From assembly GCF_037113415.1 (NCBI RefSeq), contig NZ_CP146608.1:2562501-2626500 (forward strand): DNA of 64,000 bases. Reading direction: 5' to 3'. Both the position numbers and the translations under genes were made by a program. This document shows positions 51,829-59,549 of this stretch, in pieces. Under the pieces are notes generated by a model. That model had not been told where the DNA came from. It made no database searches and saw only the letters and a program-made list of their open reading frames with translations. The DNA comes from Devosia sp. XK-2 (GTDB taxonomy: Bacteria > Pseudomonadota > Alphaproteobacteria > Rhizobiales > Devosiaceae). Numbering within the stretch: position 1 is the first letter of the stretch; each line of letters opens with the position of its first letter.

Positions 51829-53247
51829 ATGAACCGATATCCCCGCGACATGCACGGCTACGGCCAGACCCCGCCTCACGCCAATTGGCCCGGCGGCGCC
51901 CATGTGGCGGTGCAATTCGTGCTCAATTACGAAGAGGGCGGGGAGAATAACATTCTGCATGGAGACGGCGCCTCCGAGGCCTTTCTGGTCGATGTGCTGG
52001 GCGCTGCGCCCTGGCCCAATCAGCGCCATGCCAATGTGGAAAGCATGTATGAATACGGCGCCCGCGCCGGCTTCTGGCGCCTGCATCGCCTGTTCACCGA
52101 GGCCAATCTGCCCGTCACCATCTATGGCGTCGCCACCGCGCTGATGCGCGCCCCGGCCCAGCTCGCCGCCATGCAGGAAGCCGGCTGGGAAATTGCCAGC
52201 CATGGCTATAAATGGGTGCAGCACAAGGACATGCCGCCCGACGAAGAGCGCACCCAGATCGCCGAGGCCATCCGCCTGCATACCATTGCCACCGGGTCGC
52301 GCCCGCTCGGCTGGTATACGGGCCGCTCCAGCCTCAACACGGTCGACCTGGTGGCCGAAGCGGGCGGCTTTGCCTATATCTCGGATACCTATGACGACGA
52401 CCTGCCCTATTGGAAGGTGATCGCCGGCAAGCCGCAGCTCATCATTCCCTATACGCTGAGCGCCAACGACATGCGCTTCGTCACGGCCCCCGGCTTTGAC
52501 AATGGCGAAGAATATTTCACCTTCCTCAAGGATAGTTTCGACTGTCTCTATGCCGAAGGTCGGGCCGGCGCGCCCAAAATGATGTCCATTGGCCTTCATT
52601 GCCGCCTGGTCGGCCAGCCGGGCCGTTATCAGGGCCTCAAGAAATTCATCGACTACATCAGGGGCTTCGATAAGGTCTGGGTGCCGACGCGGCTGGAAAT
52701 GGCCCAGCACTGGGCCAAGGAGCACCCCTATATCGCGCCCGAGGTCTTGCCCAGCGAGCTCGACAAAGCCGATTTCGTGGCCCGCTACGGCTCGATTTTC
52801 GAGCATTCTCCATGGATTGCCGAGCGAGCATGGGAAGCCGAAATGGGACCGGCCAATGACACAGCCATCGGTCTGCACTTTGCCCTGCGCAGCCAGTTCC
52901 GCATGGCCACGCCCGAAGAGCGTCTTGCTGTGCTGCGCGCCCACCCGGACCTGGCCGGCAAACTGGCCGCCGCCAAGCGCCTCACCGCTGAGTCCACGGC
53001 CGAACAGGCCTCAGCCGGTCTCGACGCCCTGACGGACGGTGAACGCGAAAAGTTCACTGCGCTCAATACCGCCTATGTCGAGAAATTCGGTTTCCCCTTC
53101 ATCATCGCCGTGCGCGACCACACCAAGGCGACGATCCTGGAGAATTTTGAAACCCGCATCGCCAATAGCGCGGAAGCAGAATTCTCCACCGCCTGCGCTC
53201 AGGTCGAGCGCATCGCCCTGCTAAGATTGAAGGCCGTCTTGCCCTAG
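51829..53247 (+). CDS. puuE-uraD: Allantoinase (PuuE) fused to OHCU decarboxylase (UraD)
   Basis: Bifunctional purine enzyme of 472 residues. Residues 1 to about 305 are the metal-free, polysaccharide-deacetylase-like allantoinase PuuE (RDMHGYGQTPPHANWPGGAHVAVQFVLNYEEGGE, ASHGYKWVQHKD, GWYTGRSSLNTVDLV, SIGLHCRLVGQPGRYQGLKKFIDYI). Residues about 310 to 472 are UraD (FVARYGSIFEHSPWIAERAW, RAHPDLAGKLA with the catalytic His, TALNTAYVEKFGFPFIIAVRDHTK). UraD makes (S)-allantoin from the UraH product and PuuE opens it to allantoate, so the fusion joins consecutive steps in reverse order. It stands between two ArsR modules. Confidence 0.94.
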   Translation: MNRYPRDMHGYGQTPPHANWPGGAHVAVQFVLNYEEGGENNILHGDGASEAFLVDVLGAAPWPNQRHANVESMYEYGARAGFWRLHRLFTEANLPVTIYGVATALMRAPAQLAAMQEAGWEIASHGYKWVQHKDMPPDEERTQIAEAIRLHTIATGSRPLGWYTGRSSLNTVDLVAEAGGFAYISDTYDDDLPYWKVIAGKPQLIIPYTLSANDMRFVTAPGFDNGEEYFTFLKDSFDCLYAEGRAGAPKMMSIGLHCRLVGQPGRYQGLKKFIDYIRGFDKVWVPTRLEMAQHWAKEHPYIAPEVLPSELDKADFVARYGSIFEHSPWIAERAWEAEMGPANDTAIGLHFALRSQFRMATPEERLAVLRAHPDLAGKLAAAKRLTAESTAEQASAGLDALTDGEREKFTALNTAYVEKFGFPFIIAVRDHTKATILENFETRIANSAEAEFSTACAQVERIALLRLKAVLP

Positions 53248-53384
53248 CGCTCGCGGCGCGGCTCGTCGACGGTCGCGTCGTCCCGCTCAAAACCAAAGAC
53301 CAGTGCCAGCACGGCCAGCCAGGGCAGGTTGTGCTGCACCCAATGGTGCGGGGGAACGCCGATACTCAACAACACTTGACGCAT
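53244..53384 (-). CDS. Candidate small protein, 46 residues
   Basis: An ATG at 53384 opens a frame to a TAG at 53244-53246. The product begins MRQVLLSIGVPPHHWVQHNL, has a short hydrophobic centre (PWLAVLALVFGF) and a charged tail rich in D, E and R. A GAGG lies upstream of the start but with only about three bases spacing. The stop codon shares the CTAG with the stop of puuE-uraD, so the genes are tail to tail. Unknown function; could be spurious. Confidence 0.35.
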   Translation of the reverse strand: MRQVLLSIGVPPHHWVQHNLPWLAVLALVFGFERDDATVDEPRRER

Positions 53385-53458
53385 GATCCTCAAAGGATAG
53401 CGCCAAGTGTTGAAGATTGCGTAACCTTAACGAACAGTTTGCCCTGGAAGCAGCCGGT

Positions 53459-53911
53459 TCAGCTTAGGGTCTTGTCGATTGCAGCAAGCATGCCGCGCCA
53501 GGCTTCCGCAGTCTGGGCCGCGTAGGGCTCCCACTGCTCGTCCATTTCGTGCGACATCCGGACGCGCGTACCCGAGCCAGAGGCTTCGAGGTCCAGCATG
53601 ACGGTAGAGTTGTCTTCTTTCTCCTCGCTCTCATCGACAAACCAGGTGAAGACGATGCGGCGTCCCGGAACGAGCTCACGCTAATAACCCCAGGCGTCGG
53701 ACTGCTCCCCACCCTGCTTGCCCCCGAAGAAGAAGCGGCCGCCGACCACGGGATCGATCTCGACGTCGGTAACTTCGTAATCGTCGAACTTGGCCCCCAT
53801 GTTGCGGCTCATCCATCTTCGAACAAGCCTGGGATCAAGCCAGGTATTGTAGACCTGCTGGGGCGAAAGGGTGGAAAAAGTGTAGTCGGCGACTGCAACG
53901 ATATTGGTCAT
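53459..53911 (-). pseudogene. AHSA1/SRPBCC gene interrupted by an in-frame amber codon
   Basis: From the ATG at 53911 (AGGA upstream) the frame encodes MTNIVAVADYTFSTLSPQQV..., continues into FFFGGKQGGEQSDAWGY, and meets TAG at 53681-53683. Without any frameshift it resumes RELVPGRRIVFTWFVDES...VMLDLEASGSG...MDEQWEPYAAQTAEAWRGMLAAI down to a TGA at 53459. The second half is a normal AHSA1 ending, so a single nonsense change has split the gene. Alternatives are sequencing error or read-through. It is the second gene after the AHSA1 gene at 53967, on the same strand. Confidence 0.8.
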
Positions 53912-53966
53912 GAAAATCCTCAAAATGCTCTGAAGGAAGCACTGGCTCCGCCCTCAATCCGGCCGC

Positions 53967-54425
53967 TTACTTGTAGAAGCCCTCGCGCAGATTGATGCCA
54001 TGCTCCACCCACATGCGCATGGCACACAGCATGCCGGTCCAGCCTTCGCAGTTTCCGTAGGACGCCTTCTGTCCCGCCGCATTCTCGCGCCAGCCTGTTT
54101 CATGGATCGAGACCAGCGTTCGCCCGTCTTCCAGGCCCTCAAAGCCCATGGTTACCGTGGTCTGGTAAGTGCCGGCCGGATCGTCGTCGGGCGGCGCATC
54201 CCAGGTGAGAACGATCTTCTTGTCTTTGACCACCTCGACCACATGCACGGGAAACGCTCCAGGAAAATCGTGAAAATCCCACGTCACAACGGCGCCGGTC
54301 TCCAGGCGCCCTTTGGCCCCGCCGGTGGTGAAATAGGCCGATAGCTCCTTTGGGTCTGCCACCGCCTCGAACACCTCGTGGACCGGCCTGGAAATGCGGC
54401 CGCGAACCGTGAATTCATACGCCAT
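53967..54425 (-). CDS. AHSA1/SRPBCC family protein
   Basis: Intact 152-residue START-like protein: MAYEFTVRGRISRPVHEVFEAVADPKELSAYFTTGGAKGRLETGAVVTWDFHDFPGAFPVHVVEVVKDKKIVLTW, and at the end GNCEGWTGMLCAMRMWVEHGI, the family's last helix. The ATG at 54425 begins 51 bases from the divergent ArsR gene; the frame open to 54458 would run into the operator. Ligand unknown. It is followed after 55 bases by the interrupted AHSA1 gene. Confidence 0.9.
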   Translation of the reverse strand: MAYEFTVRGRISRPVHEVFEAVADPKELSAYFTTGGAKGRLETGAVVTWDFHDFPGAFPVHVVEVVKDKKIVLTWDAPPDDDPAGTYQTTVTMGFEGLEDGRTLVSIHETGWRENAAGQKASYGNCEGWTGMLCAMRMWVEHGINLREGFYK

Positions 54426-54441
54426 AGCACTACTCCTCGCC

Positions 54442-54478
54442 TTGACATCGCACACCATATGTTATAATTCTATAACAT
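54442..54478 (+). promoter_or_regulatory. ArsR promoter and operator, probably giving a leaderless mRNA
   Basis: TTGACA at 54442-54447 precedes TATAAT at 54463-54468 (15-base spacing; an alternative -10 TAATTC gives 17). A perfect palindrome ATGTTATA-attc-TATAACAT spans 54459-54478, covering the -10 and reaching the start codon at 54477. Transcription should begin at or a few bases before the ATG, so no ribosome site is possible and the message is likely leaderless. Confidence 0.7.
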
Positions 54479-54800
54479 GTCAAATGACGACGCAGATGAC
54501 CTGGTTTTCAAGGCCCTGGGACACCGGGTGCGCCGGCGGATTCTCGATTTTCTCAAAACGGAATCGCGCACCACGGGCGTGCTGTGCGACCTGTTCCCCG
54601 ATCTCGACCGCTGTACGGTCATGCAGCATCTGAGGGTGCTGGAAGAGGCAGGTCTGGTGGTTGCAGAGCGCCGCGGGCGCGAGCGTTGGAACCATCTGGA
54701 CGCCCTGCCCGTCCATGCCATCCAGGAACGCTGGATCGGTCCCTATGCGGCCTATGCCGCTTCCATGCTGAGCCGGCTCAAGCACAGCGTCGACGCCTAA
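54477..54800 (+). CDS. ArsR family regulator of the second AHSA1 pair
   Basis: A 107-residue winged-helix protein: VFKALGHRVRRRILDFLKTESRTTGVLCDLFPDLDRCTVMQHLRVLEEAGLVVAERRGRERWNHLDALPVHAIQERW. It is the divergent partner of the AHSA1 genes at 53459-54425 and is expected to repress both sides through the palindrome at 54459-54478. The two cysteines are not in a recognised metal motif. The ATG lies at the edge of the operator. Confidence 0.9.
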   Translation: MSNDDADDLVFKALGHRVRRRILDFLKTESRTTGVLCDLFPDLDRCTVMQHLRVLEEAGLVVAERRGRERWNHLDALPVHAIQERWIGPYAAYAASMLSRLKHSVDA

Positions 54801-54856
54801 CGGCTTGCGACGCAACCCCGCCCCGCGCTACTCCCTTGAGCCAGGAGATCTTTTCT

Positions 54857-55543
54857 ATGCTCAAGCTGATCATCGGCAACAAGAACTATTCGTCCTGGTC
54901 GCTGCGGCCATGGCTGGCGCTTCGCATGGCTGGCATCCCCTTTGAGGAGGAACTGCAGCCTTTCGTCGACCACGGTAGCCATGACAAGTTTCGCGCTTTT
55001 TCACCCACTGGCCGCGTACCATTGCTGGTGGATGGCGATATCCAGGTGTGGGATTCCCTGGCCATCGTGGAGCATATGGCAGAGGCGCATCCCCAATTGT
55101 GGCCGGACGATCGGGCGGCACGCGCCTATGCCCGCTCGGTGGCGGCCGAGATGCATTCCGGCTTTGCCGAACTGCGCAATGTCTGCACCATGAATTGCGG
55201 ATTGCGCGTCCAACTGCACCGACGGTCTCCCGCCCTCGACCGCGAGCTGGCTCGGATTGCCGAAATCTGGTCAACGGGCATTGAACGTTTTGGCGGACCA
55301 TTCCTGACCGGTGACCGGTTTACCGCCGCGGACGCTTTCTACGCGCCCGTGGCCTTGCGCCTGCAGACCTATGGCCTGTCGCTTGGCACCGTGCCCGATG
55401 CCTATGCGGCCCGCTTGCGGGCGCTGCCGCCGATGGTGGAATGGTACGAAGCTGGCATTGCCGAAATCTGGCGGGAACCGGATCACGAGGCCGAAGTGCT
55501 GGCGGCCGGCACCATCCTCACCGACCTGCGCCGCACCGCCTGA
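54857..55543 (+). CDS. Glutathione S-transferase
   Basis: A 228-residue soluble GST; substrate unknown. The thioredoxin-like N-terminal domain shows LIIGNKNYSSWSLRPWLALRMAGIPFEEEL, with a serine-rich YSSWS at the catalytic position, and GRVPLLVDGDIQVWDSLAIVEHMAE (cis-Pro and glutathione-contact region). The helical domain has FLTGDRFTAADAFYAPVALRL. The ATG at 54857 follows an AGGAG (54843-54847). It precedes allE by 12 bases, so they may share a transcript, though no purine role is implied. Confidence 0.9.
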   Translation: MLKLIIGNKNYSSWSLRPWLALRMAGIPFEEELQPFVDHGSHDKFRAFSPTGRVPLLVDGDIQVWDSLAIVEHMAEAHPQLWPDDRAARAYARSVAAEMHSGFAELRNVCTMNCGLRVQLHRRSPALDRELARIAEIWSTGIERFGGPFLTGDRFTAADAFYAPVALRLQTYGLSLGTVPDAYAARLRALPPMVEWYEAGIAEIWREPDHEAEVLAAGTILTDLRRTA

Positions 55544-55555
55544 CCGGAGACCACC

Positions 55556-56371
55556 ATGACCAGCTATGCCTCGCCAATTGCCGGCCTGCCTCGCCAGATG
55601 GACCTGCATACCGGCCGCGCCACTTTCACGGAGGCCTATGCCTTCATCCCGCGCGGCGTGATGCGCGACATCGTCACCTCCTATCTGCCGCATTGGCGCG
55701 ATACCCGGCTCTGGATCATCGCCCGGCCCCTCAGCGGTTTCGCTGAGACCTTCTCGCAATATATCGTCGAAGTGTTCCCCGGCGGCGGCAGCGAACGGCC
55801 CGAAGAGAACTCCGAGGCCGAGGGGGTCCTCTTCGTCGTGGCCGGCCAGGTGAGCCTCATCATTGAGGGCAAGAGCCATGTGCTCAAGGAGGGGGGTTAT
55901 GCTTTTCTGCCGCCGGGCTGTGCCTGGAGCCTGGTCAACACATCCACCGAGCCGGCCCGCTTCCATTGGGTACGTAAGCGCTATGAGCGGGTCGACGGCG
56001 TTGAGGTGCCGCAGCCCTTTGTCGCCAATGAGCAGGACGAGCCCATTATCTGGATGCCGGACACCAAAAACACCTGGGGCACGACCCGCTTCGTGGACCC
56101 TACGGATGTGCGGCACGACATGCATGTCAATATCGTCACGCTCGAACCCGGCGCCGTCATTCCCTTCGAGGAAACCCATGTCATGGAGCACGGGCTCTAT
56201 GTGCTTGAAGGCAAGGCGGCCTATCGGCTCAACCGGGATTGGGTCGAGGTCGAAGCGGGGGACTTCATGTGGCTGCGCGCCTTCTGCCCTCAGGCGTGCT
56301 ATGCGGGGCCAGAGCGCTTCCGCTACCTGCTCTACAAGGACGTCAACCGCCACGCCAAATTGCCGTTCTGA
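55556..56371 (+). CDS. allE: (S)-ureidoglycine aminohydrolase
   Basis: Manganese-dependent bicupin that releases ammonia from ureidoglycine to give (S)-ureidoglycolate. The 271-residue product shows FIPRGVMRDIVTSYLPHW at the start, the first cupin (EGVLFVVAGQVSLIIEGKSHVLKEGGYAFLPPGCAWSLVN), and the second (HDMHVNIVTLEPGAVIPFEETHVMEHGLYVLEGKAAYRLNRDWVEVEAGDFMWLRAFCPQACYAG) with the metal-binding His/Glu set (ETHVMEHG). The ATG overlaps no gene but is two bases from allA at its end, forming an allE-allA unit. Confidence 0.94.
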   Translation: MTSYASPIAGLPRQMDLHTGRATFTEAYAFIPRGVMRDIVTSYLPHWRDTRLWIIARPLSGFAETFSQYIVEVFPGGGSERPEENSEAEGVLFVVAGQVSLIIEGKSHVLKEGGYAFLPPGCAWSLVNTSTEPARFHWVRKRYERVDGVEVPQPFVANEQDEPIIWMPDTKNTWGTTRFVDPTDVRHDMHVNIVTLEPGAVIPFEETHVMEHGLYVLEGKAAYRLNRDWVEVEAGDFMWLRAFCPQACYAGPERFRYLLYKDVNRHAKLPF

Positions 56372-56373
56372 GC

Positions 56374-56874
56374 ATGGACCAGAGCCGCGCCATTCATATC
56401 GAGCCGCTCACCGCCGAGGCTTTCACCCCTTTCGGCCAGGTGATCGAGCGCGCCCATGCGCACCATTATCCGATCAATGCCGGCATGACCGAGCGCTACC
56501 ACGATCTGGCAAAGATAGAACTGGCCGGCCCCCTTGCCCGTCCGCTGATCTCGATTTTTGATGGCCTGCCCTATGCCCTGCCCCTGACACTCAAAATGGT
56601 TGAACGCCATCCGCTGGGCAGCCAGGCCTTTTACCCGCTCTCGGACGCACCCTGGCTCGTGATTGTGGCCGAAGACAATGGTGGTGAACCAGCAAAACCA
56701 AGAGCCTTTCGGCCCGAACCTGGCCAGGGCGTCAATCTGGCGCGCAATACCTGGCACGGTGTGCTGACCCCGCTTGAACGCAATAGCGCCTATCTCGTCG
56801 TCGACCGGGGCGGCGAGGGCAATAATCTTGAAGAGCACCATTTCGCGACGCCCTGGATTGTCGCCGCCGGGTGA
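56374..56874 (+). CDS. allA: Ureidoglycolate lyase
   Basis: Splits (S)-ureidoglycolate to glyoxylate and urea, the last step of the pathway here. The 166-residue product matches the family: IEPLTAEAFTPFGQVIE at the start, RYHDLAKIELAG, LKMVERHPLGSQAFYPLSDAPWLVIVAE (active-site H and Y/Q-containing block), GQGVNLARNTWHGVLTPLE and FLVVDRGGEGNNLEEH-like ending. It starts two bases after the allE stop. A short hydrophobic-signal gene follows after about 80 bases. Confidence 0.94.
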   Translation: MDQSRAIHIEPLTAEAFTPFGQVIERAHAHHYPINAGMTERYHDLAKIELAGPLARPLISIFDGLPYALPLTLKMVERHPLGSQAFYPLSDAPWLVIVAEDNGGEPAKPRAFRPEPGQGVNLARNTWHGVLTPLERNSAYLVVDRGGEGNNLEEHHFATPWIVAAG

Positions 56875-56953
56875 CGCGGTAACCCTGAACCGCCTCTTGT
56901 CTCGCAAGCACGGTCGGCATGCTGTAACTTGCCGCTAAGGGACGGAGGCGGAA

Positions 56954-57712
56954 ATGCACATTTTTAGGCTCACCCGGGCGCTCGTTGCGCTGTTGCTACT
57001 CATGTCGGCGCCCGCTTTGGCCACAACGACCATCAGCGGCACCGCGACCTATCGCGAACGCATGGCGCTGCCGGACAATGCCTGGCTCAGGGTCACCCTG
57101 ATCGACATGGCAACGATGGCACCCGTTGTCGGCGCCTCCGCCAGCATACCCGCCCGGGGTCAGGTACCCCTTGGCTTCGCGCTCAACGTGCATTCGCAGA
57201 TCGACCATTCCGGTGGCACCTATGGCCTTGCTGCAGAAATCAGCAGCGGCGGCGTGGTCCTGTTTCGGACCGAGCATCCGGCGCCGGTAAAAATCGGCCA
57301 GCCGGCTCCGGTAGACGTCCTCTTGTTCCGCGCACCGCCGCCGCCGCCCCCGCCTGCCACCCCGGCCGCACCGGCGGAACTATTCAGCGCGGTCTGGACG
57401 GTCACCAGCATTGGCGGGCAGCCGGCCATCGGCCAGCGCCGCCCGACCTTGTCCATTGCCGCCGACCATCGCGCCGGGGGCTTTGGCGGCTGCAACAACT
57501 ATTTCACCGAAGCCAGCGTGGACGGCGAGGCCCTCAGCTTCGGCCCGGCCGCCGCGACACGCATGGCCTGCGCGGTCGATATCATGGATCAGGAAACCGC
57601 CTATTTTGCTGCACTGACGGCCGTGGCATCCTTTGAGCTCGACAAGCACGGCCTGCGGCTGCTCGATGCCGCCGGCATTCCCCTCATCGGCCTGGTGCGT
57701 GCGACGGAGTAG
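56954..57712 (+). CDS. Exported YbaY-like plus META (HslJ-like) domain protein
   Basis: Predicted periplasmic or envelope protein of 252 residues. A signal peptide (MHIFRLTRALVALLLLMSAPALA) is followed by a YbaY-type domain (TISGTATYRERMALPDNAWLRVTLIDMATMAPVVGASASIP), a proline-rich linker (PPPPPPPATPAAPA) and a META domain (VWTVTSIGGQPAIGQRRPTLSIAADHRAGGFGGCNNYFTEASVDGEALSFGPAAATRMAC) with the family's GGCNNY motif. No lipobox cysteine follows the signal, so it is not a lipoprotein. Relatives are linked to envelope stress and drug tolerance; its role here is unknown. Confidence 0.85.
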   Translation: MHIFRLTRALVALLLLMSAPALATTTISGTATYRERMALPDNAWLRVTLIDMATMAPVVGASASIPARGQVPLGFALNVHSQIDHSGGTYGLAAEISSGGVVLFRTEHPAPVKIGQPAPVDVLLFRAPPPPPPPATPAAPAELFSAVWTVTSIGGQPAIGQRRPTLSIAADHRAGGFGGCNNYFTEASVDGEALSFGPAAATRMACAVDIMDQETAYFAALTAVASFELDKHGLRLLDAAGIPLIGLVRATE

Positions 57713-57718
57713 ACGAGG

Positions 57719-58342
57719 TTGGAAACTGCCGAACTGATCTCGCGCCTTCTCGATGTCATCGAAAAGGACATTGCCCCGGCGACCGCCAAGGGCGTGGCGC
57801 GCGGCAACAAGCTTTTTGGTGCCGCCATATTGCGCAAATCCGATCTCTCGGTGGTGGTGGCCGAAACCAATAATGAGGTCGAGAACCCCCTGTGGCATGG
57901 CGAAATGCACGCCATCAAGCGTTTCTTCGAGCTACCCGAAGACCGGCGGCCGGCCACCAGGGACTGCCTGTTTCTGGCCACCCACGAACCCTGTTCGCTC
58001 TGCCTTTCGGGGATCACCTGGTCGGGCTTTGACAATTTCTATTATCTGTTCAGCCACCAGGACAGTCGCGACAGCTTCGCCATTCCCTACGATATCCAGA
58101 TCCTGAAGGCCGTCTATGCCGTGCCCGATCCGGGAACCAGCGCAGTGCCGCCCGGCCGCGACCTCTATAATCGTCGTAATGAATTCTGGACCAGTCATGG
58201 CCTGCAGGACATGATCGCAGGCTTGGATCGGTCCGGCCGCGAAGCCCTTTTGGCGCGCATTGACGACCTCAACGCGCTATATGCGGACCTCTCCGGCAAA
58301 TATCAGAAGAGCAAAGGCAAGAAGGGCATTCCCCTCGCCTAG
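57719..58342 (+). CDS. Zinc-dependent cytidine/guanine-type deaminase family protein
   Basis: A 207-residue enzyme of the CMP/dCMP (TadA-like) deaminase fold. The zinc ligands and proton shuttle are seen as HGEMHAI (His-Ala/Gly-Glu) and THEPCSLCLSGI (PCxxC). The C-terminal third is longer than in TadA and contains NRRNEFW and a lysine-rich end. The start is a TTG at 57719 behind GGAG; there is no ATG in reach. Its substrate is unknown; nearness to purine genes makes a purine or pyrimidine base or nucleoside plausible, but that is only inference. Confidence 0.8.
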   Translation: METAELISRLLDVIEKDIAPATAKGVARGNKLFGAAILRKSDLSVVVAETNNEVENPLWHGEMHAIKRFFELPEDRRPATRDCLFLATHEPCSLCLSGITWSGFDNFYYLFSHQDSRDSFAIPYDIQILKAVYAVPDPGTSAVPPGRDLYNRRNEFWTSHGLQDMIAGLDRSGREALLARIDDLNALYADLSGKYQKSKGKKGIPLA

Positions 58343-58479
58343 CGCTGGACCAGCGCCGATGCCGGAAGATATTCGCTGCGCGGCGCCTCTGCAAAGGAGG
58401 CGGCAAAGGTGAGAAAGCTGATCGACAAGGCGAACAGCGCGGTAAGCAACAGCTGTGACATGATGTGAAGGACCCTCAT
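58339..58479 (-). CDS. Candidate small membrane or exported protein, 46 residues
   Basis: An ATG at 58479 (or 58461) opens a frame to TAG at 58339-58341. The product starts MRVLHIMSQLLLTALFALSI, stays hydrophobic through SFLTFAASF, and ends AEAPRSEYLPASALVQR, like a signal peptide or a single membrane helix followed by a short tail. No strong ribosome site is seen. Its stop lies in the CTAG shared with the deaminase stop, so the genes are tail to tail. Confidence 0.5.
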   Translation of the reverse strand: MRVLHIMSQLLLTALFALSISFLTFAASFAEAPRSEYLPASALVQR

Positions 58480-58672
58480 TTTATCTGCGGCAGTCCGGAT
58501 CGCCCGCACCGCCTTTGTCCTTTCTAAACACGCCGCTTTGAACGCTGGACCAATGCACCATTAATGTGACGTTCATAAATCCCGTCCGGCGCATACCAGC
58601 CATGAGACGCGAACTTTTTGCCCCCCGCCGCGTTGCAACCCGTGTCCATCAATGCAACCAAAGGGTGTGGCC

Positions 58673-59485
58673 ATGTCCGAACCGATTGCACAGTCCGGCG
58701 GCGCAGCACCGCTGCTCGCCATTTTCACCGATTTCGACGGAACCCTCGTTGAAATCGCCGAAACGCCTGATGCCGTCGAAGTTTCGCCCACGCTGACCGA
58801 ACAGCTCGATCGGACGGCGCGGGATCTGGGCCACGCCTTTGCCGTGATCACCGGTCGCGAGATCGCCGATATCGATCGTTTCCTCTCGCCCCTTCACCTC
58901 CCGGTGGCTGGCGCCCATGGCGCCCAGCGCCGGCGGGCGGACGGCACATTGCTGGAAATTGACGCCCATATCAGCAGCGCCGCCGACACCATCGCGGAAA
59001 GGCTGGCGCCACTGCTGGTTGCAAATCCCGGCCTGATAGTTGAGCCCAAGGACGGCGCGGTTGCGTTGCACTTCCGGCAGGTCCCGCATCTGGAAGAAGA
59101 ATGTCTTCTGGCCATGCAGGAGGCCATTGCCGATCACCCCGATTTCACCCTGGTACCGGGCAAGATGGTCATCGAGGCCCGCCCCGCCGCTTATGACAAG
59201 GGTAGTGCCCTGCGCGCCTTCATGCAGGAAGAGCCCTTTGCCGGGCGCATCCCGATTTTCATCGGCGACGACAAGACGGACGAAGACGCATTCCGCGTAG
59301 CCCAGGAACTGGGCGGCATCGGCATCAAGCTCGGGCCGGGCGCGACGGTCGCCCGCATGCGGATTGCCGACGTCGCCTCGGTCCACGCATTGCTGCAGGG
59401 CCTGGCCGAAATGGCCACGCAACCCTCCGCCAGGAATGAAGCCGGCCAGGACAGACCAATCGTAGCGGACACGACCGCCCACTAG
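58673..59485 (+). CDS. otsB: Trehalose-6-phosphate phosphatase
   Basis: Removes phosphate from trehalose-6-phosphate, the second step of trehalose synthesis. The 270-residue HAD-superfamily enzyme has motif I FTDFDGTLVEI (nucleophile Asp), VITGREIADIDRFL, GAHGAQRR, the conserved KMVIEARPAAYDKGSAL and the C-terminal motif IGDDKTDEDAFRVA. I chose the ATG at 58673 (MSEPIAQ), with AAGGGTG upstream; the frame from 58652 is seven codons longer. It is 64 bases ahead of otsA, so the pair forms an otsBA operon for osmotic or stress protection. Confidence 0.95.
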   Translation: MSEPIAQSGGAAPLLAIFTDFDGTLVEIAETPDAVEVSPTLTEQLDRTARDLGHAFAVITGREIADIDRFLSPLHLPVAGAHGAQRRRADGTLLEIDAHISSAADTIAERLAPLLVANPGLIVEPKDGAVALHFRQVPHLEEECLLAMQEAIADHPDFTLVPGKMVIEARPAAYDKGSALRAFMQEEPFAGRIPIFIGDDKTDEDAFRVAQELGGIGIKLGPGATVARMRIADVASVHALLQGLAEMATQPSARNEAGQDRPIVADTTAH

Positions 59486-59549
59486 GTTGCGTTCCGCCGG
59501 TCCGGATGGACCGGCTCCATCATCAATCAGTCAAAGAGGCACCAGTCAC

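Noticed and set aside
53549-53995. Plus-strand frame of 148 codons antisense to the interrupted AHSA1 gene
   Set aside because: It is antisense to the recognisable AHSA1 frame and only appears open because that frame is GC-rich.
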